Of a stretch of DNA of 64,000 bases, positions 9,656 to 20,444 are shown piece by piece. Both the position numbers and the translations under genes were made by a program. Within the stretch, counting starts at the first letter, position 1. Each line of letters opens with the position of its first letter. This DNA comes from Bryoerythrophyllum caledonicum. Its lineage: Eukaryota > Streptophyta > Bryopsida > Pottiales > Pottiaceae. The stretch lies in assembly GCA_963971425.1 (NCBI GenBank), contig OZ020522.1:1834168-1898167 (forward strand), read 5' to 3'. The notes under the pieces were generated by a model, which did not search any database, had not been told where the DNA came from, and saw only the letters and a list, made by a program, of their open reading frames with translations.

Positions 9656-11436
9656 CATAAATTCTCTGGTCATATCAACTTTAACACTTTGTAGAAGTGA
9701 AATTAACAAAGGAGGGAGCAAAGCATGTCATAACACTTAACATATAACACTTAGAAGTGTAAAGTTTTGGAAGCGAAATCTGCTTAACATCTTATATGGA
9801 ATTTCAACATATAAAGAGGTAACATTTAAAGAGGGTGGATTGTATTCTTGACCCTGTTTTTTAGAGTGTACCAAATTGGACTTTTCTCTACATATGATGG
9901 TAGGTGAGGTTGGGAAGCAATAGGGCCTACAGTCGGGCCCCTTTAACACATAACACTCATAAAACTTGATCTCAATAATATGTAAAATTTACATTTTCAT
10001 CTATCATCCGAATTCATCCAACTTTTTCATCTCATATGCCAATTTTCTTCCAAAATAGTCAGAAACAACATTTTACCCAACCAATTTTGCTGCCCTGTAA
10101 TACGGTTTATTGCTATTTATTGCCCAATAATTTCTTTGGGTTTTCCAAGGGTGAAGGACATCATTAACTTCACAATTAAAGAGTTTCATCGATTTGTTTT
10201 GAAAATGATCACTTAAAAAAATACAAAACATGTCAGTGTACCTATTCTCTTGTTGCTAATCTGAAACCATATTGAGCTATAGTGGAAAAAAATCATAAAA
10301 TAAAATTGTAAGTACAGTAATGATATGCTCCACCATGACATGAGAATGTTTTTTTAATATTCAATGCATGTTATGTATGTTTCATCTCATGCAAGATCCT
10401 AATTCTGTTTATGGATGCTTGCAAATGCTTGCCAAGTGTTACAGAACAGTTTCGCCAAATGCATGGGGAAAAAAAAACATGCAAGAATTTTGTGTGGGTC
10501 CATGTTCAAGAATAAGAGTACTGTACAACCACTGTGAAACTTTCTCAGATTCGTAAATGACGTGGCGTATAAGGTGGGCCATAAATGCTCCTCGTCCCCA
10601 ACACGGAAGTGTTAAAGTATCAACAGGGAAGTGTTAAAGTGTTTGGCACCGTACACTTGAGACCACCCTCACATCTTTACGACTCATTCTTCACGCCCAC
10701 TTTTGCTCCCTTTCACATAACTAATTCAATTAAAAGAAGCCAGTGGAAATTGTGCATTGAAAGAAAGATTTTCTAGTAGTACTATTCACATGACAACTTT
10801 TTACATCACCCACTTCAATTGGAGACACTAATACCATATTTATGAAAATATCACATGCAAATGTGAAGTGTTCACCGATATTATATTAATTCTTTCATAC
10901 CTACTCTTGCTATTCATGAGTTCTCTTGACGTTCTTCCATTCTCAAGAGCCACTTTAGACAATGGCCTTTTGATTGAGCGGACGTGGAACAACTTCACTT
11001 GAAATTGGGCAACATGGCAATGTAAAAGTTAACTAAAATACAATAAAATATGACTACTAGCAAGCCATAAAGTGGAAGTTCAAAGAATAAGCTCCACAAG
11101 CCATGGACAATATCGATTTGCAAGGATCCAATCCATGTAATACTATTTTAATGTTTTCATTGAGATAAATAACATGTTTCAGAATAATGCAAATCAAACA
11201 TTTTTCAGACATTGTTGAGTAATATACCAAATAACCTTCAAATTTTCTACACAAAAATCATAGATTTTTATATTTCTAAAGTTTATACTTTTCCATTGTA
11301 AGATGTGATATAAAGATTTCTATATATTAGTCGGATTCTTACAAAAACTTCAAATTCTCAAAAAAATTAAAATTTGAATGGGCAATTTTTGAACCTTTTT
11401 TTTGTACTAGATTTTTCAAAATATGCTATATGTCGA
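9656..11436. other. Unassigned AT-rich intergenic sequence
   Basis: No gene seen. Short frames are uncoordinated. Around 11250-11430 the sequence weakly resembles the interior of the long TTAA MITE, so part of this stretch is probably an old copy. Confidence 0.35.
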
Positions 11437-11539
11437 GTAAAGAAAGATCGATAACCACAATAGATTGAGAGTCCTAACCAACATCAAATAAATGAAAAAC
11501 ATATACTAAAACAAATATACGTAGAACACCCTCAAGAAA

Positions 11540-12016
11540 TAACTAGTAAATCAATAGGGTAGTCAAGCGTCTCGCACTCCAGAAAGGGAGAATCAATGAG
11601 TGCAAGTAGTGTATGAGAATGCCGAGCCTTTACTAATGATAAACAATCACTTACAACCAAAAATAATCACTAAACACTCTCTAATTCACCTACAAAGCTT
11701 GACTTGACAAAGACGTCAAGTCAAGGATGTGTGTGGCGCTATACACACAGACACAACCACAAGTGGATGGAAATCATCCTCAGATGAATGTGGTGCGCCG
11801 CCGTACGTCCCTAAACCCGTAGAATAGTAACAAATTAGTCTACGCTAAAACACTACGATGCAGAGAAGCACTCAACGCCACGTTCCGTGATAGCTGTTGC
11901 GTAAAGAAAAATCAACTAAATTTGTTGTAATAACCACAACAAATCGAGAGTCTTAACCAACATCAAATAAATTAAAAACATATACTAAAACAAGTATATG
12001 TAATACATCCTCAAGT
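11540..12016 (-). repeat. 3' LTR of the gypsy element
   Basis: Positions 11540-11892 match 20445-21732 once the MITE in the latter is removed, so they are direct repeats flanking the coding region. The segment 11902-12015 also recurs as a direct repeat at 11437-11535, suggesting a partial second LTR in tandem. Clear TG/CA ends were not identifiable, so limits are approximate. Confidence 0.55.
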
Positions 12017-12327
12017 GCCCCCCTAGCAGATAAAGAGACCCTCTATCTAGCTAGGACCAAATAGACCAAACAACATAAACAAGACTAAACTCGACGGTGA
12101 TGTCGCTGCAACAACTGTACGCATCCAGTCAAAGCTTTTGCCCGTCGCCGAATCAATAAGCATATGAAGAAGTATTAAAGAAAGGGTAGGCCGGGTGCAA
12201 TGTAAGCTCCATTTTTTATCGCCTTAAGCAACTTTGTTGTCAATCTTCACGTTGCCTATTCTTGAATCAAAACGAGGAACTCCAATTCCATGGCAACGTA
12301 CCATACAATGACAAGCCCACGAGGAAT

Positions 12328-12651
12328 TCAAGTCGTTTCATTGGGTGAAACGTGGCTTGAAAACCTCTCATAATGAGGGCAAGTCCAATCTCCGGACGGT
12401 AGAGTAGAAAAAGGCGGGGTCAAACAAGCCATAGGCCAACCACGCTCGCAATGGTTACAAAGCAACATGGTAGCTGTGCCCTTCTTCTTCGCACACACAA
12501 AACACGGAAGATCGTCTGGCGCAACGGCCAACTCCGGATGAATGGAGCCATCAATGGATAAATGGCATGGAGCACAATTCTTAGTGTCTCGAAACTCTCG
12601 GCCATCGTTGCCTTTTAACAACAAGATGCTGTTGGGCAACACATCCTTCAC
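12328..12651 (-). pseudogene. PHD-finger tail of the gypsy polyprotein
   Basis: Minus-strand frame of 107 codons downstream of integrase. Residues about 48-95 form a C4HC3-like PHD finger: CFVC, then CNHC, then GWPMACLTPP, then SGDWTCPHY. The expected His of GWHxxC is Pro/Met and the last zinc Cys is Tyr, so at least two ligands are lost. PHD fingers read histone H3 tails. At the C-terminus of an integrase the module could steer integration to particular chromatin, as chromodomains do in chromoviruses; that role is inference. Confidence 0.65.
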
Positions 12652-12866
12652 GCAAAGAATAGTGCGTCGTACCTTGACGTCCGGCGTTGTAGGCGCCTCA
12701 CATTGCAGATAAACGTAATCTCCTCTTGAGAAATGTTGCAGCTGAGGTCGGTAGGCACCGCTACAAATACAAGTGTATTGTAACGTGTCACGTTGCTAAG
12801 CAATGGATAAATTCTCTTTGGCCATGAGCTAGCCCACTTGAAGAACTCCGCTTGATCTTGTTTATA

Positions 12867-13600
12867 CTAGGCCCACACCTCAGGATCGTCCAAATTTTCA
12901 ACAAAAGCGAACTTTTCCTGAACAAAACTCGGTGAAATTGGCTCCTTCCTGTACAACAACTGATACAGACTAAAAGTAGCTAGTAAAGCCAACCGGCTAA
13001 ACCGATATCCCATAGCTATCCATGGTATCATCAGATCCCAATCGTGATGGCCACCATGAAGTGATCCATAATTCCGTAGGCTCCGTTTCACGGTCTGAAC
13101 CACATGCTCTGCCAAACCGTCCGCTTTCAGATGATCCCGAGAAGTAATACGGTCGTCAATCAAAGTCTTGGTACACAAAGCTTTGAAAGCCCCTAGGAAT
13201 TTATGCCCTTGACATGTGAAAACCTCAGCTGGAGCTCCAAAACGTGCCAAAACTCGGTCGAGGAATGTCATGGCCGCCAACATTGAAAAGTTCTGCGAAA
13301 GAGCCACGAGCTCAATCCACTTGCTAAAATGCTCCACCACTACCAAGACATAGTTGGCTTTGCGTGGAGTCACGACAAGTAGAACAACAAAGTCCAAAGA
13401 ACATTGGTAGCCCATCTCCCTAATGGGCAAAGGCTGCAACCGCGGAGACAAGGTGTTAAAACTGGATCTGATCTGATCACATACTTCACACTCAGAAATA
13501 TAGGTGGCGACGTGCTTATATATGCCGGTACATCAATAGTGGCTACGCAACATCGAATGAGTCCATCACACACCGAAATGTCTTAGCTCTTCGTGTACTT
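12867..13600 (-). pseudogene. gypsy integrase (inactive remnant)
   Basis: The frame 13451-12867 is an rve-type core. CSLDF holds the first catalytic Asp. The second block reads EVFTCQGHKFLG, where the family has a D before QG, so that catalytic Asp is Cys here. ADGLAEHVVQTVKRSLR carries the Glu region. The preceding segment near 13520-13460 contains SECEVCDQI, the end of the HHCC zinc domain, in another frame. Frameshift plus loss of a DDE residue means no activity. Confidence 0.8.
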
Positions 13601-13989
13601 GTCGTAGCAACGAAGCCCTTTGATATGGCCTAGGAACTATGCGCGTAGTCCCATCTGGCAACACCAAAAATAGAAGCCCGTTCTCCCAACGGAACCTTGC
13701 TATTCGGTGTCCAACTCTATCACGCTCCATAGCAGAAAGAACTCGAGGAAGTGTCCCATGGTGTAGCTTGTGGAAGACTAGACCGTCTTCTCACACATTG
13801 CTAACAACTTCGGCCCTATTCGGTTCCTCATCTGTTGCAAAATCAGGCAACGTCGATGCGGAGCCAAATATCAAGATGAAGTAAGCTGCCGCATGCCACC
13901 CCGGGATTGACTCCTTGTCACAGTCCCCATGCCACCTAGCACCAGTCAGATCCTCCTTTGAAGGACTTGGATTGCGAGATAGACCAATC

Positions 13990-15460
13990 GCATCCAAATT
14001 TGTGATGCCGGCCTAATGTAGAACCTCAAAGTCATACTCTTGAAGCAAAAAAGCCCACCTGGCGAGCTTGCTAGCAAGCTTGTTAGACTCCATGAGCCAC
14101 TTCAAAGGCTAATGGTCGCTCAACAACGTAAAATGTTGCCCATATAAATAGTGCCTAAAATGGGCTGTGGCCCAAACCGCGGCCAAAGTCTTTTCGTCAT
14201 ATGATGAATAGTTGGACTCCGCGTTGTTGTTGCTCCTAGAAACAAACGCTACAAGATACTCCCGTCCCTCATCATCCTTCTGAGTCAACACTGCCCTCAA
14301 TCCCACAACACTCCAATCCGTGTGCAACTGAAAGGGTCGTGTAGCATCCGGACGCCGTAGCACTGGCGCTGAACCGAGCTTCAACTTCAAAGTAGCAAAC
14401 GCATGCTGCTGCTCCCGTCCCCAACTCCATAGCTGATCCTTTCCCATGAGAATAGCTAATGATCTAGCAATCAAGCTAAAGTACTTGACAAAGCAGATAT
14501 AGTAATTCGCCAAGCCAATAAAAGCTCAAAGCCGTGACACGTCAATTGGCGCAAGAATCTTCTACAAGGCATCAACCTTGGCTTGCTGTACGCCAAGTTC
14601 TCCAAGAACAATTATATGTCCCAAATATGGCAACTAATTGTGGAAGAACTTGCACTTGCCATGGAGCAAGCGCAATCCCTACTACGATAATCTCTCAAAC
14701 ATTGCCTGAAAATGCCTCATATGCTCATGTGGGCTGCTACTAAAAATCATAACATCATCAATGTAGCATCGAGCGAACGATAAATTGGTCAACACCCGGT
14801 CCATGACCCTTTGAAACTTAAGGGGTGCGTTCTTGAAGCCAAATGAGAGGAACTTCCAGTTGTAGAGTTGATCTCTCCCATCCTGATCAGTTTTTCAGAA
14901 TGCAGTCTTCACTCAGTCTTCCACCATCAATGAAAACTAGTGATAACTAGACCAAAAATCTAGAGTACTAAATACTCTAGCGTGGCCCACTGCATCAAAT
15001 AACTACTCTGGTGTGGGCATGAAATACCGGTGTGACTTGGTCTTGCAATTGACCAGCATATATTCCCCTCACATCCGCTTCTCCGTCCAGCTGCCAAAGA
15101 TATCCTTGTTCGATGGCATAACCGTCGTACAAGCGTACTTGTCGTTGGAGAGCTCAATCAAGCTGGCGGCCAACAGCTCCTGACAACGAGTCTGAACCCC
15201 AACTTTTTTTCAAAAACTAAGCTTGTACGGTCGTGGGAAGATCGGGTTGTTGTTCTCCAACTGAATGTGAATGTGCTTGCCTCTATACCCCTCCAAATCA
15301 TGAAGACTAAAGGCAAAATAGTTACGATACGAACGTATAAATGCTTGTACTCTCCGTGCCTCTGCAGCGGTAAGATGTGGTCCCAAATGCAAAGGCCAAT
15401 TATCAAACTCCGTGGTCTCCTTTCCACCGTAGGAGACTCACCACGTACCGGCACGGCTAG
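13990..15460 (-). pseudogene. gypsy reverse transcriptase and RNase H (broken)
   Basis: Segments in several frames add up to an RT-RNaseH. The pre-RT linker (15392-15210) contains HLGPHLTAAEARRVQAFIRS. The first RT motif, ARVFSTLDF, is near 14970-14945. The catalytic YIDD lies at 14765-14754. RNase H at 14513-14109 contains PFQLHTDWS and LTQKDDEGREYLVAF, then SRSNN, and ends at a stop inside what should be DHQPLKWL. Stops also occur after WTEKRM and elsewhere. The DNMT-coding region ends about 300 bp upstream, in polyprotein order. Confidence 0.8.
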
Positions 15461-15754
15461 TGATTGCTACTTAGTAGCAGAGAAGGCATTCATGCTCTCG
15501 GACTCCTCACTCACGAAATCCATAAAGAATCCCGTGTTGTGATGATAAGACTTGGAAAAGATATCCTGGACATCCTCTCAACCAAAGTCCTTGGCCAAGG
15601 CTACAAAGATAGGCTGAGCACAAAGCTCTTTAGCAACATGTCCCTTCAAACAAAAAAACAACTCCGCTTCCTTGATCTCTATGAGATAGGGCACCGCTGC
15701 ACTCTGACCATCAGAGTCTGCTCACAATACGCGTGAATGGTCACGCGGATGGCG

Positions 15755-16812
15755 CTAAACGGCTAAACAAAGGTCACAAATCCAAACAAGAATGTTGAGG
15801 TCAATGGCTTGACCCAACAAATAACGACGCTCGCCCCGAGAGAGATCCGGTGCGGCCGTGGTGCCGGTCAAAAAGCCCTTTGCCCACTCCCTCTCATTGG
15901 CACAAGGCTCCTCGTAAGTTTGAGAAGTAGAATCCCAAACCATACCCGGACCGCGTGTCCTAAAGGCAAAAGACCCCGAGTAGCATATGAACGTGGAAAA
16001 AGCCCCGAGAGTGGAACCAACCTGGTTCACCACGGCCAATGGTGGCTCATCGTCCTTGGTAACCTCCGTGGAAACATGGTGGTTGTCTAAGATGTCATTG
16101 ACCTCACGACACATGGGCCGTTGCACTTGAGCAAGTGTAGAGGTGAGCGTTGCTGATAATGCCATGTTGGTCCAAATTCAACGTGGCCAATGGGCGTAAG
16201 AGCCCAACGCCGCGACATTAACCAACGTAGGGGGACCAAGAAGGTGATTGATGTATGCCCCATCCTCATGCACCTTTCTCTGTGTATCTCCTATTGGGGA
16301 TACATTCTAAAAAATGTACCCCAATGGTGTCGATTTGGTGGATAATCCGCCACTAGATGAGCCTAAGTAAATCCGCAAAGAGCCCCGACCGTGGATCATC
16401 CAAGTGGTGTCTATTGCCCGCTCGTGAATGGCCTTGGCAAAGCCATCCACAAATCACTAAGTCCACCTGACCTAACCGTCGCAAATCATCCTCACTGATC
16501 AATGTCACATCACATGGCAACTTGCCAAAACACCCCCGAATGGTTGAAGTTGATAATTGGTCCGGATACAACGCCAGAAGACGTTGAATGTGATGGTGAG
16601 CAGCACGGTTGGCTGCAAAGCCACTATCCACGTGGATGTACCGGCGTACCTTGAGGTGAGCCTCCAATATAACCGCAAGCCCCGTACCGATACCGCCAAA
16701 TAGCTCCACGAGGATAATTTCCTCATCCGATGGCCGCCACTGATTTGTACAAGTCAAACACGGAGTGGAAGAGTCCAGTGAGAGATGTAGAGCATCCAAA
16801 GCATCTTCAATC
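15755..16812 (-). pseudogene. C5 cytosine DNA methyltransferase domain within the gypsy polyprotein
   Basis: Motif I, VELFGGIGTGL, lies at about 16709-16677 and is the SAM-binding signature of m5C methyltransferases. Motif IV, VICGWLCQGHSRAG, has its catalytic Cys codon at 16439-16437; the usual PCQ is LCQ. The motif VI position (about 16305) reads FLECIP in place of FENVP. GSYAHWPR near 16200 resembles motif VIII. ERRYLLGQAIDLN near 15800 resembles motif X. One frameshift lies near 16350 and stops lie near 16262 and 16181. The domain follows the protease-like region in the same frame with only one TAG (about 16815) between them, so it is part of the retrotransposon and not a neighbouring host gene. 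Confidence 0.85.
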
Positions 16813-16815
16813 TCC

Positions 16816-17330
16816 TAACTGCGGCAAGTGAGCTCCAACTGAGTTCCCCATGGAGAAAGTGGATCCTTGCAATGACGTGCATGGATTTCCACTGATCTGT
16901 GCTCACGTGGCTCCGCTACCTTCGACATAAAAGCATTTGTCTTTTCCAAAAGTGTAGAACCACATGGAAAATTGGATGCCAAGGCACTGCATTCAAATAT
17001 AGCATTCGCTGTGGAAGTCACTGCACTAGCTACGAAGACAACCGGAATGAGCTTCTTTCTGCCATCACCAGTAGACCATCCAAGCCTAATCCAGGCAACT
17101 TCCATCCAATTATCCACCACAAAACCGAGTGGATACAACATCCGCTCACTCCTCAAGATGTCGTAGTTGGTGGCACAAGCCACAACGCATTGGAGACATA
17201 CGTAGGAGATCAATGGACAAGATCCCATGCCAAACATCAACTGCAATGGATGTCAGGTGTATCTCAAGGCCTTCTCCGTGCCCCCACTGATGTAATAATT
17301 GTAAATGGAGAAGGATCAAGGTTCAAATGA
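16816..17330 (-). pseudogene. Protease-like segment upstream of the methyltransferase
   Basis: Minus-strand frame 17246-16816 contains ACATNYDILRSERMLYPLGF, resembling the C-terminal half of retropepsins where NYDxLLG precedes a hydrophobic strand, and then DNWMEVAWIRLGW. It sits between gag and the methyltransferase, the normal place for protease. The DTG active site was not located, so the assignment rests on position and this weak similarity. It is in the same frame as the methyltransferase motif I block. Confidence 0.45.
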
Positions 17331-18248
17331 CCTTGACCCAAATCTTGAGCTAGCTGGCTGAGCTGCAAAGACTTCCAACATGATATGGAGGGGGATAGCT
17401 TGGATGGGGTTGCCGTTCGTACGGCCAACCACCATGACTCCATCATGGTTCACCAAGCGTACCACCCCTGGACGCATACTATGTTGCTCCTGTGCCAATC
17501 GGGCCGCAATGTTAGATAAATAAGCCACTCCAGAGATCAAGGACTGACCCCCGGAGGATTGCCCCATAGGTGTGGAAGTGACATTGGCCTCAAACGCGGA
17601 AATAGCGTCCGCCGCCAACTTTGTCCGCAATGCCACCAAATCCTCCTCGGTGGGTGGAGCCGTCACTGCCTGCAACACCTCTAACAATGGCATGGGCACC
17701 TTGCCTTCCAGCATACTACCCGCCAAGTAGAATACACTCAATGGTTGAAAATCCGGTGTCAGGAAGTACACACCGACAAATATTGGTAACTGCAATACTT
17801 TATACGCCAAGGTGTATGCGGCATCTCCATAAGTGGATGAAATTAGTGGGACGGGAATCAGAGTGGGAGCGGCATGAGAAGTCCCCGCATCTACGATGCT
17901 AAACAAAAGAGGTAGCCTGGACTGACCAATGTGGTCCGGCAAAACCGTGTGGCGTGGACGAGCACTACTACTTGTCACAGAGGAAGAAAGTGCCACCGCC
18001 ACTGCAATAGTTTGAGCACGAGTAGCTACTACTGCCACCATCTCATCTGAAGCGCCATACAAGTAGCAATGTAGGCTTGAAGGTGAGCCCTGACCCTCGA
18101 TCGGAGGCCGTCTATTTGCACTTGCCCTAAAGAAGCCATCGTGCTCATTTGCTTCTAAAGCTCCGCCAGTTCGGCCTGAAGTATCTTCACCACATCCGAA
18201 CCAACTGCTGAAGACCTGTGGCACATCTCCAGTTGAAGAAAAAAACAA
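17316..18248 (-). CDS. Unrecognised 310-codon region of the gypsy polyprotein
   Basis: An uninterrupted minus-strand frame between the CCHC knuckle and the protease-like segment, rich in Ala, Ser, Pro and Val. It overlaps the gag frame at its start, consistent with one polyprotein plus a frameshift. I recognise no domain. It is the longest intact frame of the element, which is notable amid otherwise heavy decay. Confidence 0.4.
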   Translation of the reverse strand: MFFSSTGDVPQVFSSWFGCGEDTSGRTGGALEANEHDGFFRASANRRPPIEGQGSPSSLHCYLYGASDEMVAVVATRAQTIAVAVALSSSVTSSSARPRHTVLPDHIGQSRLPLLFSIVDAGTSHAAPTLIPVPLISSTYGDAAYTLAYKVLQLPIFVGVYFLTPDFQPLSVFYLAGSMLEGKVPMPLLEVLQAVTAPPTEEDLVALRTKLAADAISAFEANVTSTPMGQSSGGQSLISGVAYLSNIAARLAQEQHSMRPGVVRLVNHDGVMVVGRTNGNPIQAIPLHIMLEVFAAQPASSRFGSRSFEP

Positions 18249-19266
18249 TTCTCATCACTGTGGCCAGACTTGCCACAGTAAGAGCATGTCACAACCTTCT
18301 TCCCCTTGCCCCATGCCTTCTCAGTAGGCTTGGCCGCCTCACTCTTAGACTTAGCCTTCACCGTGCTTGCTCTTTTCTTCTTAGAGCAGTTGGGGTCCAC
18401 CTTGGTATACCCCGCCCCTCCACAAGCCCACAACGCACAACCTTTTTAGGTTGTACCTCTGCCAAACTATTAGTAGTTGTAGCAAGCTTCTTGGGCTTGA
18501 GAGCCTCCAATAGTGACGTGACGAAATCTGTGGCCTCGCTCATGCCAAGCGCTCTATCAAGCGTTTCCACCTCATCGAACGCTTGCACCAAAGTAGCCTT
18601 GCCGTGATACAAAAAGAAGATACGGGCTAATCAACTCCATCATCCATTTATTCAACTTAGAGATGAAGATGATCACCAGCTGGCGCTCCGTAAACACATT
18701 ACTAGCCTCCGCTGACAACTACGCCAACCGGATATACATAGTGCAAGGGGACCCTACTTCTCCTGGCGGAAATCTTGGATGCGCATCATCTGATCACGCC
18801 TAAATCCCTTGTATTCCACTTCTAGATGCGCTACAAATTGCGCTAGAGGTTCAAAGCCTGGAAGATTGTCAACTGTCCACAATACTAAACGTGTGACTAT
18901 GGCCAAACAAGACATGGCCCCCATGCCAGCCTGTTCGCCTACAATCGCAACATTTTTGCCCCTGGAGTCCTCACCGAGGAAACTCTCTTCCACCTTGGGC
19001 TCCTTAGTGAAAATTTGGAGTTGGACAACCGCACTCTCCTTAAGGGCAATCACCAACTCCACACGTTGGCGCCTATACTCCTCAATGGGGTGCAACTCTG
19101 CCTAGTTCTGCGTGGTCCACCTCCCGCATGTTTGAAGAGCCTTCAACTCCAAATGTTGGGACAACAGCTCGAACGTATACCAGTCATTAAACGACGGCGT
19201 CCACTAGCACTTTTCCTTCATCCACGTCTAGAATCATGGGTCAATTGGACTGAGAGATGTTCCTAG
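18155..19266 (-). pseudogene. gypsy gag with CCHC zinc knuckle (broken)
   Basis: The frame 19095-18754 ends in MRIQDFRQEK. The adjacent frame continues with SPCTMYIRLA, then a stop, then SNVFTERQLVIIFISKLN, typical of Ty3/gypsy capsid. The frame 18612-18358 carries QAFDEVETLDRAL. The 18433-18155 frame has a perfect CX2CX4HX4C knuckle, CSYCGKSGHSDENC, near 18290-18249, followed by a segment with repeated hydrophobic residues. Frameshifts and stops separate the parts. Confidence 0.7.
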
Positions 19267-19487
19267 CCCGTCTCGAGAACCTGTCTCGCACGACATGATA
19301 GATATCTTCCTCCATGTTGTCAAACGTGCCTACGCCCTAGATCAATATCCAAAGCCGTAGACTTGCAAAACCACCAATTTGTGTGGGTCACCGGTCATCA
19401 CCTCCGGCTAGCACAAGTCCAACCACAACCCCCCACATAAAAAGGTCTTGCCGGCCATGAACCCGACATTAGTGCTATGGTATTCTA

Positions 19488-20444
19488 TCACAATCTGGGA
19501 CAACAAGAACATGGGGCCGCCGAAAAATACCGGCAACAAGCCCGCAACACGGGTGAGGTACTGCACAAGAATCTAGAAATAAAAACGGGATCCTCCCTTC
19601 CAATATCATAAAAGCGGTAATTGAAAATGACCAAGGCCACTCGCACACGCCTGCAATGGATGGTCACTAGTTGCAAAACCTCAAACAACTCAAGGAAAAC
19701 ATCCAAAGGTGTCCTTCCTCAAGTCTAAAACTTAGGAGGTAGCAAGCTAATGCGGTCGCCGTGTTTACAAACACAAGTCCTTCTAATGAAAATTATACAT
19801 TGGGACAAACGCGCTCAACACCAATTAAATACCAAAATTGGATTAATGGTGAAATGACCTAAATATAGGCGTAAATTTCACTCAAAACCGAGTTAAATTG
19901 CCTTAGTTGCATACCTCCAAAGTTTAGACACTTATCTTTTTTTTAACAACCTACAAAAATGTGGTTTTGGAAAAAAAATTTCTACTAAATTTTTTCTGCC
20001 CCTCATTGAAACCCCAATGAAGAACTCAAATCCGAAGTTGGAATAAAAAAAATATATATTTTTGGAGATATTAACTCACTGTAAAGTGAATTTTGTCCAA
20101 ATTACAGTTTCATTCCTAGTGGATGAAAACTGCCCATAGCGGATGAATTTGTATGTAAAATGGATGAAAATGGATGAAAATTGAAAATGGATCATATTTC
20201 GCTAAGGATGATAATTGCGTTGCCGATGAAAAATCGCAGAATCAGGTCTAGTAGCTCTTCTTCTTCCAATTCTTGCGCCACTCGCATCTTGCTCAAAAAT
20301 TGTCCGATTTGGAAGCCGTTTGTTGCATTGGCTCCATCTTGAGGCGCTCTACAATATGAATCTAAGCATCTAAAATTTTTATAACTCACCCAAGCTCAAA
20401 TTCTAGAACTAAAGAGAGGAATGTGAGAGGGTCTTTGTCGAGTG
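19488..20444. other. 5' untranslated/leader region of the gypsy element
   Basis: Lies between the gag remnant and the 5' LTR. A 65-codon minus-strand frame (20389-20192) contains DGANATNGFQIGQFLSKMR and an acidic stretch, possibly the start of gag. No primer-binding site could be identified with confidence. Confidence 0.35.

Noticed and set aside
15755..16812. The methyltransferase as an independent host gene
   Set aside because: It is in frame with the upstream retrotransposon segment, in polyprotein order between gag and RT, and equally decayed.
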